Shown: positions 22,913-31,339 of the stretch, one piece after another
How the letters are laid out: the number at the start of each line of letters is the position of its first letter
How positions within the stretch are numbered: position 1 is the stretch's first letter
Assembly (NCBI GenBank): GCA_964445815.1
Contig: CAYULW010000004.1
Coordinates: forward strand, 124,001 to 188,000
Length of the DNA stretch: 64,000 bases
Source: CAYULW01 sp964445815
GTDB lineage: Bacteria > Bacteroidota > Bacteroidia > Flavobacteriales_E > Vicingaceae
Direction: 5' to 3'
The notes under the pieces: generated by a model
Databases searched by the model: none
Told to the model about the DNA's origin: nothing
What the model saw: the letters and a program-made list of their open reading frames with translations, nothing else
Position numbers and translations under genes: made by a program

Positions 22913-23947
22913 ATGAGATTACCTGTAATTGAAACTGAATTTTGGGATAAACTAAATGCCGTAGTAGGGGATGAGAATTATTCTAAAATAGTGGTATTGG
23001 TTGATAGCCATACTTTAAAGCATTGCTTGTCTGATTTTTCCGTTCATTTCCGGTATCAATTTGAAGTCATAGAAATAGAACCGGGAGAGAGGTCTAAAGA
23101 TTTGTCCATTTGCGCTCACATCTGGGCCGAGTTGACGGAGCAGTTTTTTGATCGCCAAAGCTTACTAATTAATTTGGGTGGTGGTGTGGTTACTGATATC
23201 GGAGGATTTATTGCAGGGATCTACAAACGCGGAATAGCTTTTATTAATATCCCCACTTCTTTATTGGCAATGGTTGATGCTTCTATTGGCGGTAAATGTG
23301 GGATTGATTTCAATTTTTACAAAAACCACTTAGGTCTATTCAATGAACCCAAGGCCATTTTCATAAGTACAAGATGGCTGACCACGCTTCCGGAAATAGA
23401 GTTAAAAAACGGTTTTGCCGAGATGTTAAAACATGGCCTGATTGCTTCAAAAACACATTTCGAAGAATTGATTCATTTGAATGATTTAAGATTATTGACG
23501 CAAAAGCACATTGAAGCATCTATTCAAATTAAAACGACTATTGTTTCTCAAGATCTCAAGGAAAAAGGAATTAGAAAGCATCTCAATTTTGGGCATAGTG
23601 TTGGGCATGCCTTGGAAAGTGTATTCTTGAAAAAGAATCAGAATCTTCTTCATGGTATTGCAGTTGCAGCAGGAATTGTTATTGAAAGTTATATTTCAAA
23701 TAAAAAGTCCTTACTATCTGATAAAGAGTTGTCTGTATTAGAAAATTGTATTGATAAAATGTATGAAAGACTTCCCTATTCAAAGCAAGATATTCCACAA
23801 ATCATTTCTATGATTAAGATGGATAAGAAGAACGAAAATGAGAAGATCCAAATGGCTTTAATTTCTTCGATCGGTTCCTGCTCTTCATCTGTCGAGGTGA
23901 ATAATGAGGAGATAGAAATGGCATTAAAAAAGTATGCAGGTGCTTAA
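22913..23947 (+). CDS. aroB: 3-dehydroquinate synthase
   Basis: Second step of the shikimate pathway, turning DAHP into 3-dehydroquinate with NAD and a divalent metal. The 344 residues contain the NAD-binding stretch LINLGGGVVTDIGGFIAG (about 85-102), PTSLLAMVDASIGGK (114-128), the zinc ligand block NGFAEMLKHGLI (E170) and LNFGHSVGHALE with the two other histidine ligands. I use the ATG at 22913. A TTG directly before it is not needed. aroA starts 14 bases before its end, so the two shikimate enzymes are translationally coupled. It is slightly shorter than the E. coli enzyme but complete. Confidence 0.96.
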   Translation: MRLPVIETEFWDKLNAVVGDENYSKIVVLVDSHTLKHCLSDFSVHFRYQFEVIEIEPGERSKDLSICAHIWAELTEQFFDRQSLLINLGGGVVTDIGGFIAGIYKRGIAFINIPTSLLAMVDASIGGKCGIDFNFYKNHLGLFNEPKAIFISTRWLTTLPEIELKNGFAEMLKHGLIASKTHFEELIHLNDLRLLTQKHIEASIQIKTTIVSQDLKEKGIRKHLNFGHSVGHALESVFLKKNQNLLHGIAVAAGIVIESYISNKKSLLSDKELSVLENCIDKMYERLPYSKQDIPQIISMIKMDKKNENEKIQMALISSIGSCSSSVEVNNEEIEMALKKYAGA

Positions 23948-25154
23948 GTTATTAAAGCGTGAAACCGCATTAAATGATGTTAGCATTCAATTGCCTTCTT
24001 CGAAGAGCATTTCGAACCGATGGTTAATCATTAAGGCACTTTCCGATGGCAAAATAGAATTGACCAACTTATCTGAAGCTGAAGACACGCAGCTATTAAA
24101 ACACTTACTCGAAAGCAATTCTCGTGAAATGAATGCCGGCATGGCGGGAACAGTCTATCGCTTTTTAACTGCTTACTTGTCTGTTATTGGAAAGAATGTG
24201 AATTTATATGGGCATGCAAGAATGCATGAGCGGCCGATAGAACCGCTTGTAAATGCTCTCAATCAATTAGGAGCAAACATCAGCTATTTTGAAAAGGAGG
24301 GATTTCCGCCTTTAAGTATTTCACCAGGGAATATGCGGGGTGGCCAAATAGCGATTGACTCTTCCGTAAGTAGTCAGTTTGTGTCAGCCCTATTGCTTAT
24401 ATCTCCTAAGTTAAAAGGTGGAATCGAACTATTTCTGAATGGAAATGTTGTTTCCTCTCCTTACATCGATATGAGCATTCAGGTACTCTGGGATGCGGGT
24501 ATAAATGTGAGCAGAGCAGCAAGAAGAATTAGGGTGGAAGAAGGTGAATTTAAAACGAATGAAGAGATTGAGATGGAATCGGATTGGTCTTCCGCCGCTT
24601 TCTTCTACGGTTATTTTGCGCTTTCAAACTTGGAGCGGCTTTTTTTTAAAGGATTAAAACTCGACTCGATACAAGGTGATTGTCATTGTCATGAACTCTT
24701 TGAAATGATAGGTGTCGAAACAAAGTCTGTGAGTGGCGGCCTTGAACTGAGAAAGAAACCTTTTGCCAAAAAACAATTAACTGTTGACTTAATTGACTTT
24801 CCGGATCTTATTCTCCCTTTTGCCCTTGCCTCAGTATTGATAATGGATGAAGTCGTGATTAAGGGGATATCAACTCTATTTGATAAAGAAAGTAACAGGG
24901 TAGAAGCCTTGGCTCATGGATTAAGTCAACTCAATATTCACTTAGAGCATGATACCAAAAAGATGCGCTTAAAAAAGGAGGATGCTTTGCCTCAATCTAT
25001 TGTAATTGAAACCCATAATGATCATCGCATTGCCATGACGTTTGCCATGCTATCTGCTTGTATGGCTACGGTTCAAATTGCGCAACCTGATGTGGTTTCA
25101 AAAAGTTTTCCCGGCTTTTGGACGGAAATAAGTAAATTGTCCTTAATCAGTTGA
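23934..25154 (+). CDS. aroA: 3-phosphoshikimate 1-carboxyvinyltransferase (EPSP synthase)
   Basis: Joins shikimate-3-phosphate and phosphoenolpyruvate. The 406 residues show the substrate-binding K24-S25 and R29 (SSKSISNRW), the family loop in variant form (NAGMAGTVYRFLTAYL), SSQFVSALLLISP, and the C-terminal catalytic region FDKESNRVEALAHGL and ETHNDHRIAMTFAML. It is shorter than the E. coli protein (427) but in the range for Bacteroidota. The PEP loop differs from the glyphosate-sensitive consensus GNAGTAMR, placing it in a divergent group. It overlaps aroB by 14 bases and, by eight bases, the convergent small membrane gene. Confidence 0.94.
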   Translation: MQVLKLLKRETALNDVSIQLPSSKSISNRWLIIKALSDGKIELTNLSEAEDTQLLKHLLESNSREMNAGMAGTVYRFLTAYLSVIGKNVNLYGHARMHERPIEPLVNALNQLGANISYFEKEGFPPLSISPGNMRGGQIAIDSSVSSQFVSALLLISPKLKGGIELFLNGNVVSSPYIDMSIQVLWDAGINVSRAARRIRVEEGEFKTNEEIEMESDWSSAAFFYGYFALSNLERLFFKGLKLDSIQGDCHCHELFEMIGVETKSVSGGLELRKKPFAKKQLTVDLIDFPDLILPFALASVLIMDEVVIKGISTLFDKESNRVEALAHGLSQLNIHLEHDTKKMRLKKEDALPQSIVIETHNDHRIAMTFAMLSACMATVQIAQPDVVSKSFPGFWTEISKLSLIS

Positions 25155-25518
25155 AACGATCCCTTATTTTCTTCTTTTTTCTGTTAGAGTTTATCTTAGA
25201 TCTAATTTGGGCTAAAATCAAAATAAGGTAAGAACAAAAGATTAGCCACCAGAAGAAATAGAGCGTTTCATAGTTGATGTTCCCATAGCTGTCCGTAATA
25301 AAGAAGCTCAATATGGCATTGATCAGGTTCAGAATAATATCTATGCTTTTTACTCTCCTAATGCTTCCTTGATAAGCAACGAGGTTCATAACTCCAATCA
25401 GTATTAATATAAAGCCAAGAAAGAAGTCATTACGAATGAAGAATTCGAATGAAAAACCGATAAAAAGCACTGTACTAAACAGAAAGCTATTTTTAAAGAA
25501 TATGTATTTCTTTTTCAT
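25147..25518 (-). CDS. Small membrane protein, four helices
   Basis: This 123-residue hydrophobic protein has four predicted membrane helices (about 8-26, 30-48, 60-78, 86-105) and a strongly basic C-terminal tail (RSKINSNRKKKKIRDRFN), which should face the cytoplasm. I recognise no family. It starts two bases away from the stop of the helix-hairpin-helix barrel gene and is probably the last gene of that operon. Its own end overlaps aroA by eight bases. Confidence 0.6.
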   Translation of the reverse strand: MKKKYIFFKNSFLFSTVLFIGFSFEFFIRNDFFLGFILILIGVMNLVAYQGSIRRVKSIDIILNLINAILSFFITDSYGNINYETLYFFWWLIFCSYLILILAQIRSKINSNRKKKKIRDRFN

Positions 25519-27606
25519 CTAAAACTTTACCCTCAATTGAGCTTTAATCTCGTTTCTTGAATGACCATTTATTAACTCTTTTCCGCTTCCAATCTCATTT
25601 CGATCAGAAAAGTAGGTATTTGCATACCTTAGCCAAAGGTCTACATTTCTATTGACGTGATATTTGGTTGTAATGTAAAATCTGGAGCCTCTTCCGCTAA
25701 ATGCAGGTACTGAAAAGGCATATAACACATCGTTTTCATAAGTGTATATCCGACTATTATAGCCATCAGTGTCGAATATGGCATACCGTAAAGAAAATGA
25801 AATCGGCATACTTAATTGCTTATAGTTAATATCTTGATACATAATGAACCCATTCTCCACATTGTCTCCCAGCTGATAATTTGAGAATTCGATTCTACTC
25901 TTTAGCTTAATGCTCTTTGATACATTATAGGTGATATGAAAACGATAATTCTTGAGATCTTCATTAACAATATCATCTAGGCCTGTGCCTTCAATCGAGT
26001 TATTCCTTCCTCGTGTTCTTTGTCTGAACCTGAAATAGGTTTCTAATTGCTTGTTAGGTTTGTAATTCAGTTGGAAAAGGTAGCGATATCCTGAACTGGG
26101 ACCATCTGTGTTAAATTTCAACCAATCAAATTCAAACCGGTCAACAAAGGCAGAGAGTGTAATGTGTTTGAACGGACTCGTATTAATACCTATAAAAGTG
26201 GCCCGTTCATTTGTGTTATTTGAACTCTCTCCAATTGCATTGCTCTGAATCGCCTTGAAGTCTCTTTCAAAATAACGTTGCTGTATGGCTATTGAAAGAT
26301 TTTGGTTGAGAACAATCATTGCCCCATTTGTAAAAGCCATACCTCCATCAGTGCTTTTAGAAACTTCTCCAAAAAGATTCACGTTCTTAAATAGATAACT
26401 ATAATCAATTCCCACGTTGCTGTTCTGATTATCCAGGCGATCAAATTGATTATAAATTCGTGTTTGAGGAGTAAAAGCTGCATCAATCTCATTGTATACG
26501 GCTGTTAATCCAATGCTTAAGTTCCTCTTTCTGTATTCTAAATTTCCTCCTAAAAAACTGTTTCTGATGTTATTCTTATCTTCAAGCTCGCCCGGAGTTC
26601 TATGAAAGCCATCTTCAGACAGAGAAGAGACAATGTTTTCGTTAGATAATGTATCAAAACCAATCACATTTCCGTCCACTTTTGTTGAAGAATAAAAAGT
26701 AGTAAATTCAAAGTCGTCAAGCTCTATACTGATTCCGGCGCCTCTCAAAAATAAATCCTCTTGAACGGAGGTATAGGGTCTTAATTTAGGTGCATTTCTT
26801 TTCAATGTAAAAACATTAGGCGTCCTTCCAAATGCCAGGCCTGACCAAAAGGTTAAACCCTGTCCGAACTGTGCTTGAAAGTCCCCAATGGCGAGTCTTT
26901 TTATCTTGCCCAATTCTTGCATGTAGACGTGCGCAGAATAAAAGTCAAACCCATTTTGCTGACTGCCTCTAAAAAACTCTTCTCCGGCATCCTTTTCTGC
27001 AGTAAAACCAAAACTGAGATTAGAGGCATAGTTAAAACGATATCTTGTATAAATCTTGTCCTGACTGCCCAGATAACGCGCATTTCTATTTTCTTCCAGT
27101 TCGGAATCGCTTATAGAAGAGTAACCGACCTGTTCTTCAAGAATTCGGGTATACCTTAAGAAATAAGTAGAACTACCTTCATTAAGCATCACTTTTGGGT
27201 TTAAATTGGGTTGGTCTATATCACTTGAAACTTTAACAAAGGGAGTGATCAAATGTATAAACTCTACACTAAAACCATCTATGCTTTGTAGCTCTTCAAG
27301 ACCCATTAATTTTTTGTTTTTTTCAATGTGAATCAGCAAATTATTGATTTGAATTTCATTGAAAAGGTCAAGGTTTAAAAGCTCAGTTCGTTTTGCAGTA
27401 TTAAGGTTTATAGGGTGATCGAAGTAATATTCCAGCTGTTCAAACAAACTGGTATAATCATTATCTCCACCCTCATTAGACTCCAGAAGAAAATCTACTC
27501 TCTGCTCTATGATCATGTTCTTTTCATCCTCAACAGTGGTTTGAGCAAATAAGGACAATTGAAAAAGTAAGAAAAGATGAAGTAGAACAAGTCTTTTCAT
27601 GGTCAT
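25519..27606 (-). CDS. Helix-hairpin-helix protein with a C-terminal outer-membrane beta-barrel
   Basis: A 695-residue exported protein. After the signal peptide (MKRLVLLHLFLLFQLSLFAQ) residues ~40-125 form tandem helix-hairpin-helix motifs of the ComEA type (PINLNTAKRTELLNLDLFNEIQINNLL ... LMGLEELQSIDGFSVEFIHLITPFV). From ~150 it is an antiparallel strand array with alternating aromatic residues (SNLSFGFTAEKDAGEEFF ... VDLWLRYANTYFSDRNE) ending in RVKF, the usual C-terminal strand of a barrel. The ATG at 27606 overlaps the upstream stop as ATGA, so it is coupled to the PorV-like gene. HhH domains generally bind DNA backbones. A role at the outer membrane is inferred only. Confidence 0.82.
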   Translation of the reverse strand: MTMKRLVLLHLFLLFQLSLFAQTTVEDEKNMIIEQRVDFLLESNEGGDNDYTSLFEQLEYYFDHPINLNTAKRTELLNLDLFNEIQINNLLIHIEKNKKLMGLEELQSIDGFSVEFIHLITPFVKVSSDIDQPNLNPKVMLNEGSSTYFLRYTRILEEQVGYSSISDSELEENRNARYLGSQDKIYTRYRFNYASNLSFGFTAEKDAGEEFFRGSQQNGFDFYSAHVYMQELGKIKRLAIGDFQAQFGQGLTFWSGLAFGRTPNVFTLKRNAPKLRPYTSVQEDLFLRGAGISIELDDFEFTTFYSSTKVDGNVIGFDTLSNENIVSSLSEDGFHRTPGELEDKNNIRNSFLGGNLEYRKRNLSIGLTAVYNEIDAAFTPQTRIYNQFDRLDNQNSNVGIDYSYLFKNVNLFGEVSKSTDGGMAFTNGAMIVLNQNLSIAIQQRYFERDFKAIQSNAIGESSNNTNERATFIGINTSPFKHITLSAFVDRFEFDWLKFNTDGPSSGYRYLFQLNYKPNKQLETYFRFRQRTRGRNNSIEGTGLDDIVNEDLKNYRFHITYNVSKSIKLKSRIEFSNYQLGDNVENGFIMYQDINYKQLSMPISFSLRYAIFDTDGYNSRIYTYENDVLYAFSVPAFSGRGSRFYITTKYHVNRNVDLWLRYANTYFSDRNEIGSGKELINGHSRNEIKAQLRVKF

Positions 27607-28427
27607 TTCTTAGGTCTGTAAGACAATGCAATTTGTGGTGAAAAACCGGTATTGTTATGATATAGAGAGGTAATGTCTATTTGAAATTGCTTGAGTTTTG
27701 CTCCAAATCCAAAACTGGTCAATGATGGATTTGAGGAGTATCCCCCTCTTAGATAGATGAAGTCATTAGCCATGTATTCTAAGCCAAATCTTCCAACAGG
27801 TTTAAAGTCTATATCTTTCTCTATCTCAGAAAAAAAGATCACTTTCTTGGAATAGCGATAAGCCAGTCCGATTTTGATTAAAGTCGGTAGGCGTTCGTCT
27901 TGGTCATTGGCTAATTTTGCTCTATTAGCATTGATCACAGCGGCTCCCACTTTTAGCTGACTATTTATTTGTGCCTGAAGACCAAAGTTTCCGGACACTC
28001 CTGACCGGCTCCCAATTCCTTCTCCAATTTGCGTGTTGAAGTAATTAAGCTGAACCCCCATGCTTAGATTTTTACTTAATGTTTGACCATAGGAAAGACC
28101 GATTTTGTTTTCCTGATAAAGTGAATATCCGAATTGACCAAGACTCAGGCCAAAACCTCCGCTTGAAGTTGGAAGAGCGAATACCGCACTTCGGTATGAA
28201 AACTCAGATAATAGGAAGTGGTTCTCATAGGCAATACCAGCCCCCCAATGATCTAGTTTCCCCAGTCCGGCGGGATTATTCTCAGTAGACCAGATGTCTT
28301 CTAAAAGGATTGAACAATTGGCCATTCCGGAAGCCCGAGCACCCATGGTATTTGATTCTTTACCTCCTTTGGCAAAAGGAATAAAGGAGACCAAAATTGT
28401 AAATAATAAAATTTGCCTTTTCACCAT
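27603..28427 (-). CDS. PorV/PorQ-like outer-membrane beta-barrel protein
   Basis: A 274-residue barrel. The start at 28427 (MVKRQILLFTILVSFIPFAKGG) gives a signal peptide. An upstream TTG (28442) was rejected. The first strands carry the family's 'GARASGMANCSILLEDIWSTENNPAGLG' block shared by FadL-like PorV/PorQ proteins, followed by strands such as GFGLSLGQFGYSLYQENKIGLSYGQTLSKNLSMGVQLNYF and FIYLRGGYSSNPSLTSFGFGAKL. PorV is the type IX secretion shuttle. Short relatives like this exist in several copies per genome, and a specific T9SS role cannot be claimed. It is four-base coupled to the HhH barrel gene. Confidence 0.78.
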   Translation of the reverse strand: MVKRQILLFTILVSFIPFAKGGKESNTMGARASGMANCSILLEDIWSTENNPAGLGKLDHWGAGIAYENHFLLSEFSYRSAVFALPTSSGGFGLSLGQFGYSLYQENKIGLSYGQTLSKNLSMGVQLNYFNTQIGEGIGSRSGVSGNFGLQAQINSQLKVGAAVINANRAKLANDQDERLPTLIKIGLAYRYSKKVIFFSEIEKDIDFKPVGRFGLEYMANDFIYLRGGYSSNPSLTSFGFGAKLKQFQIDITSLYHNNTGFSPQIALSYRPKK

Positions 28428-28509
28428 TCCGAATGTACACAAAATTGAGCGCTAGAATATTAAGTGATTATGATTTTATCTATAAGATAAATCACTATTT
28501 TGCAACCTT

Positions 28510-29049
28510 ATGAAGTGGTTATCAAAACTTGTTTTTTGGTTAAGTGGATGGAAAATTGTTGGAAAGGCACCATCTGAACATCAATTTGTTATGGTAGCTG
28601 CCCCGCATACTAGCAATTGGGATTTTTTATATGCCCGAGCAGCCTTTTATGTTCTTGATATCCCTTTAAAGTATACGATAAAGAAGGAATTGTTTTTCTT
28701 TCCTTTAGGTTTCTTTTTAAAGTTAATGGGAGGAATTCCTATTGATCGCAGTAAGAAGAGTAACATGGTCGACAATATGATAAAACTGTATTCTGACCAC
28801 GATAGACTGGCCATACTTGTTACTCCTGAAGGAACCAGAAGTTATTCTGAAAAATGGAAAAAAGGCTTCTATTACGTAGCGACAGGAGCTAAAGTGCCTA
28901 TTTGCTGTGGTTATCTGGACTACAAGAAAAAACACGCAGGCATAGGTCCTTTACTCTATCCAACAGGCGACTATGAAGAAGACTTGGAGAAAATTCAAGC
29001 ATTTTATAGAACCGTAACCGCAAAATACCCGGAGAAGGGGGTGAAGTAG
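28510..29049 (+). CDS. Lysophospholipid acyltransferase (PlsC-like, 1-acylglycerol-3-phosphate type)
   Basis: A 179-residue acyltransferase with the catalytic H33-x4-D38 motif (APHTSNWDF) and the binding motif VTPEGTRSYSEKWKKGFY, plus GGIPIDRSKKSN between them. Enzymes of this small cytoplasmic-face group transfer acyl groups onto lysophosphatidic acid or similar acceptors. The early 'WLSGWKIVGKAP' and 'HTSNWDF' are typical of the Bacteroidota branch. It ends one base before the convergent response regulator. The exact acceptor is unknown. Confidence 0.9.
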   Translation: MKWLSKLVFWLSGWKIVGKAPSEHQFVMVAAPHTSNWDFLYARAAFYVLDIPLKYTIKKELFFFPLGFFLKLMGGIPIDRSKKSNMVDNMIKLYSDHDRLAILVTPEGTRSYSEKWKKGFYYVATGAKVPICCGYLDYKKKHAGIGPLLYPTGDYEEDLEKIQAFYRTVTAKYPEKGVK

Positions 29050-29736
29050 CTAGCGAATGGCGAGCTTAAACCCAACGCCATGAATATTGATGATCTGTAT
29101 GTCAGAATCTTGGTTCAGGTACTTTCTGATGCGTGAAATGAAGACATCCATGCTTCTACCGTTAAAATAGTCATCATTACCCCATATCTTTCTCAAAGCC
29201 TCATCTCTATTCATTACATCATTTAGATTCAAGCAAAGCTGTTCCAATACGTCAGTTTCTCGCTTGGTTAGTTTCTGAACTTTGCCTTCTAAAACTAAAA
29301 TTTGATTAATCACATCAAATTCATATCTACCAATGTTATAATTCGCTTTGCTTTTACTTTCTTTTTTTGATGAGCGATTAATAATCTTTTCTATTCTAAT
29401 CTTCAATTCTTCGAACTCAAATGGTTTTGTCAAGTAATCTTCTCCCAGTTTCAATCCCTTTACTTTATCATCAAGCATATTTCTGGCTGTCACAAAAAGA
29501 AATGGTAGTTCAGGTTTGGTTTCAACAATTTCTTCAGCAATTTCAAAACCACTAATTTTTGGCAGCATTACATCTAATATGGCTAGATCATAGTCCCGGT
29601 TTAAGATTAGCTTTAAACCTTCTTGTCCGTTTTTTGCCCAGTCAATGACATAACCTTCTGATTCCAATTGATCTGACATGACAAAGCCCAGATTGGAATC
29701 ATCTTCAACCAAGATAAGACGTTTATTTTTTGGCAT
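29050..29736 (-). CDS. OmpR/PhoB family response regulator (RprY-like)
   Basis: A 228-residue DNA-binding regulator. The receiver domain (1-120) has the acidic pair E11-D12-D13, the phosphorylation site D55 (LAILDVMLP), the switch threonine in FVTARN and the conserved lysine in EDYLTKPF. The winged-helix domain (about 130-228) contains LTKRETDVLEQLCLNLNDVMNRDEALRKIWGNDDYFNGRSMDVFISRIRKYL, with the Bacteroidota-typical NGRSMDVFISRIRKYL recognition helix. It overlaps the upstream kinase gene by 14 bases, forming a clear two-component pair similar to RprX/RprY of Bacteroides. The signal is unknown. Confidence 0.94.
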   Translation of the reverse strand: MPKNKRLILVEDDSNLGFVMSDQLESEGYVIDWAKNGQEGLKLILNRDYDLAILDVMLPKISGFEIAEEIVETKPELPFLFVTARNMLDDKVKGLKLGEDYLTKPFEFEELKIRIEKIINRSSKKESKSKANYNIGRYEFDVINQILVLEGKVQKLTKRETDVLEQLCLNLNDVMNRDEALRKIWGNDDYFNGRSMDVFISRIRKYLNQDSDIQIINIHGVGFKLAIR

Positions 29737-31009
29737 TTTTATACTTTGGGAAATAAATTCTAAATGTAGATCCTGACTTTATTTGACTCTTTAGCTGTAT
29801 TTTACCTCCATGTTGCCTCACCATTTTTCGTACATAATTTAGACCAATTCCAAATCCTTTTACATCATGCACATCACCTTGAGGAACACGATAGAATTTT
29901 TCAAAAACATGTTTTTGTTGTTCTCTGCTCATGCCAATTCCATTGTCCTTAACTCTTAAGTATACACCTTCTTTATGATCTTCTGTACTTATTTCTATTA
30001 GAGGTTCACTTTGCGAATATTTTACAGCATTGTCGATTAGATTAAAAAGAATGTTGGTAATGTGTGTCTTGTCTCCTTTTATAAAGTAATTTTTAGCATT
30101 GAGATTGACTTTTATTCGACCTTCATTCGCGTTGAGAATGAGCTGAAATCCGGTTACAGTTTTATCTATTACTTCATGCAAGTCTACTTTTTCCTTGTCT
30201 AGCTCAACCCTCTTCTTATCAAGAGTAGCCATTTGTAAAACTTTATCAACTTGATTTTTTAAACGTTCGGTTTCCTCCTTAATTATATTGGCATAATTGT
30301 TAAGTCGTTCCGGATCCTTAGCAATGTTTGGATTGCTCAAAACTTCTGTCGAAAGAGAAATTGTAGAGATTGGAGTCTTCAATTCATGCGTCATGTTATT
30401 GATGAAATCCGTTCTTATTTCAGATAATTTTTTTTGTTTAAGTATGACCCAAATGGTATAAGCAAAAAAGATGACAACAAGTAATAGAAAAGCAGTAGAA
30501 ACTAACCATATTCCAAGTTCATTGAAAATATAAACGGTCTTATGAGGGAAGTAGACCCCAAAGTAATGAGAAGCTTGATTCCACTTATCTGTAGAAGATG
30601 TTTTAATGACCAGATCTTTGGCTTCTGATTCCAGATCGACAGAATTTCCAAAGACAATTGAATCGTTAAAGCAATCGTAAACAACGTACTCAAAATCATA
30701 ATTGAGGTTCTTCTCTTTAAACTCTTTTTTTAGCAAATTCTCCAGAACATAGGGGTGAAGTGTGTCATTTGTAAATGCAAGAAAGTAGTTTGAGGTGACT
30801 TGCTTGACAGGTTCATACAAATCTGCACTATCCTGATTCAATTTTTGAATTTCTGCAACAACATTGGTCAATGCCACATGGATTCTGTCGTTAAATTGCT
30901 TTTCTTGAATGTTAAAGGCCTTTGAAACCCAAAATATTTGGAAGCTGAATACACCAATAATTGTAAAAAGAGCAATGAAAATAATTATTCTAATGGCCTG
31001 CCGATTCAT
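29723..31009 (-). CDS. Membrane sensor histidine kinase (RprX-like)
   Basis: The 428 residues contain a first helix at 6-27 (AIRIIIFIALFTIIGVFSFQIF), a periplasmic sensor region of about 130 residues without a recognised fold, and a second helix near 165-190 (LVSTAFLLLVVIFFAYTIWVIL). A HisKA domain follows with the phospho-accepting His in MTHELKTPISTIS, and a HATPase domain with N box (NLIDNAVKYS), G1 (VKDNGIGMS), F box (VFEKFYRVP) and G2 (GFGIGLNYV). All kinase motifs are intact. It overlaps its response regulator by 14 bases. Confidence 0.94.
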   Translation of the reverse strand: MNRQAIRIIIFIALFTIIGVFSFQIFWVSKAFNIQEKQFNDRIHVALTNVVAEIQKLNQDSADLYEPVKQVTSNYFLAFTNDTLHPYVLENLLKKEFKEKNLNYDFEYVVYDCFNDSIVFGNSVDLESEAKDLVIKTSSTDKWNQASHYFGVYFPHKTVYIFNELGIWLVSTAFLLLVVIFFAYTIWVILKQKKLSEIRTDFINNMTHELKTPISTISLSTEVLSNPNIAKDPERLNNYANIIKEETERLKNQVDKVLQMATLDKKRVELDKEKVDLHEVIDKTVTGFQLILNANEGRIKVNLNAKNYFIKGDKTHITNILFNLIDNAVKYSQSEPLIEISTEDHKEGVYLRVKDNGIGMSREQQKHVFEKFYRVPQGDVHDVKGFGIGLNYVRKMVRQHGGKIQLKSQIKSGSTFRIYFPKYKNAKK

Positions 31010-31069
31010 ACTTTTGACGAAAGTAGCGTGAAATTATAGTTTTTGATTGTATTAACGAAAAATTAACAC

Positions 31070-31300
31070 ATGCGATTTCCACAATATCGAAAGTTGAAGA
31101 ATAATAAAAGCTATTATGTCATCCATTCGGATCATTATTTTACGGAATATCAAAGAGAAGCCAATAGCATCAAGCGCTTTGATTTTGAGGTAAAGATATT
31201 ACCGGATCGCAACTATATACAAGACATGCTAAATCGGCCTGAACCATATTGGGATTGCATTTCAAAGGAGGAATTTGAAGCATTCATTATGGAAGATTAG
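31070..31300 (+). CDS. Conserved small protein of unknown function
   Basis: A 76-residue hydrophilic protein, MRFPQYRKLKNNKSYYVIHSDHYFTEYQREANSIKRFDFEV and onward, ending in an acidic stretch (CISKEEFEAFIMED). Its alternating strand-like pattern followed by a helix suggests a small folded domain. It has no signal peptide or known motif. Similar short proteins are conserved in Flavobacteriia as far as I recall. The ATG lies 60 bases from the divergent kinase start and 39 bases before the peptidase gene, so it may be co-transcribed with the latter. Confidence 0.65.
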   Translation: MRFPQYRKLKNNKSYYVIHSDHYFTEYQREANSIKRFDFEVKILPDRNYIQDMLNRPEPYWDCISKEEFEAFIMED

Positions 31301-31339
31301 TAAAATGGAATTACATTCGCCTTTTAAATTTAATAATAC

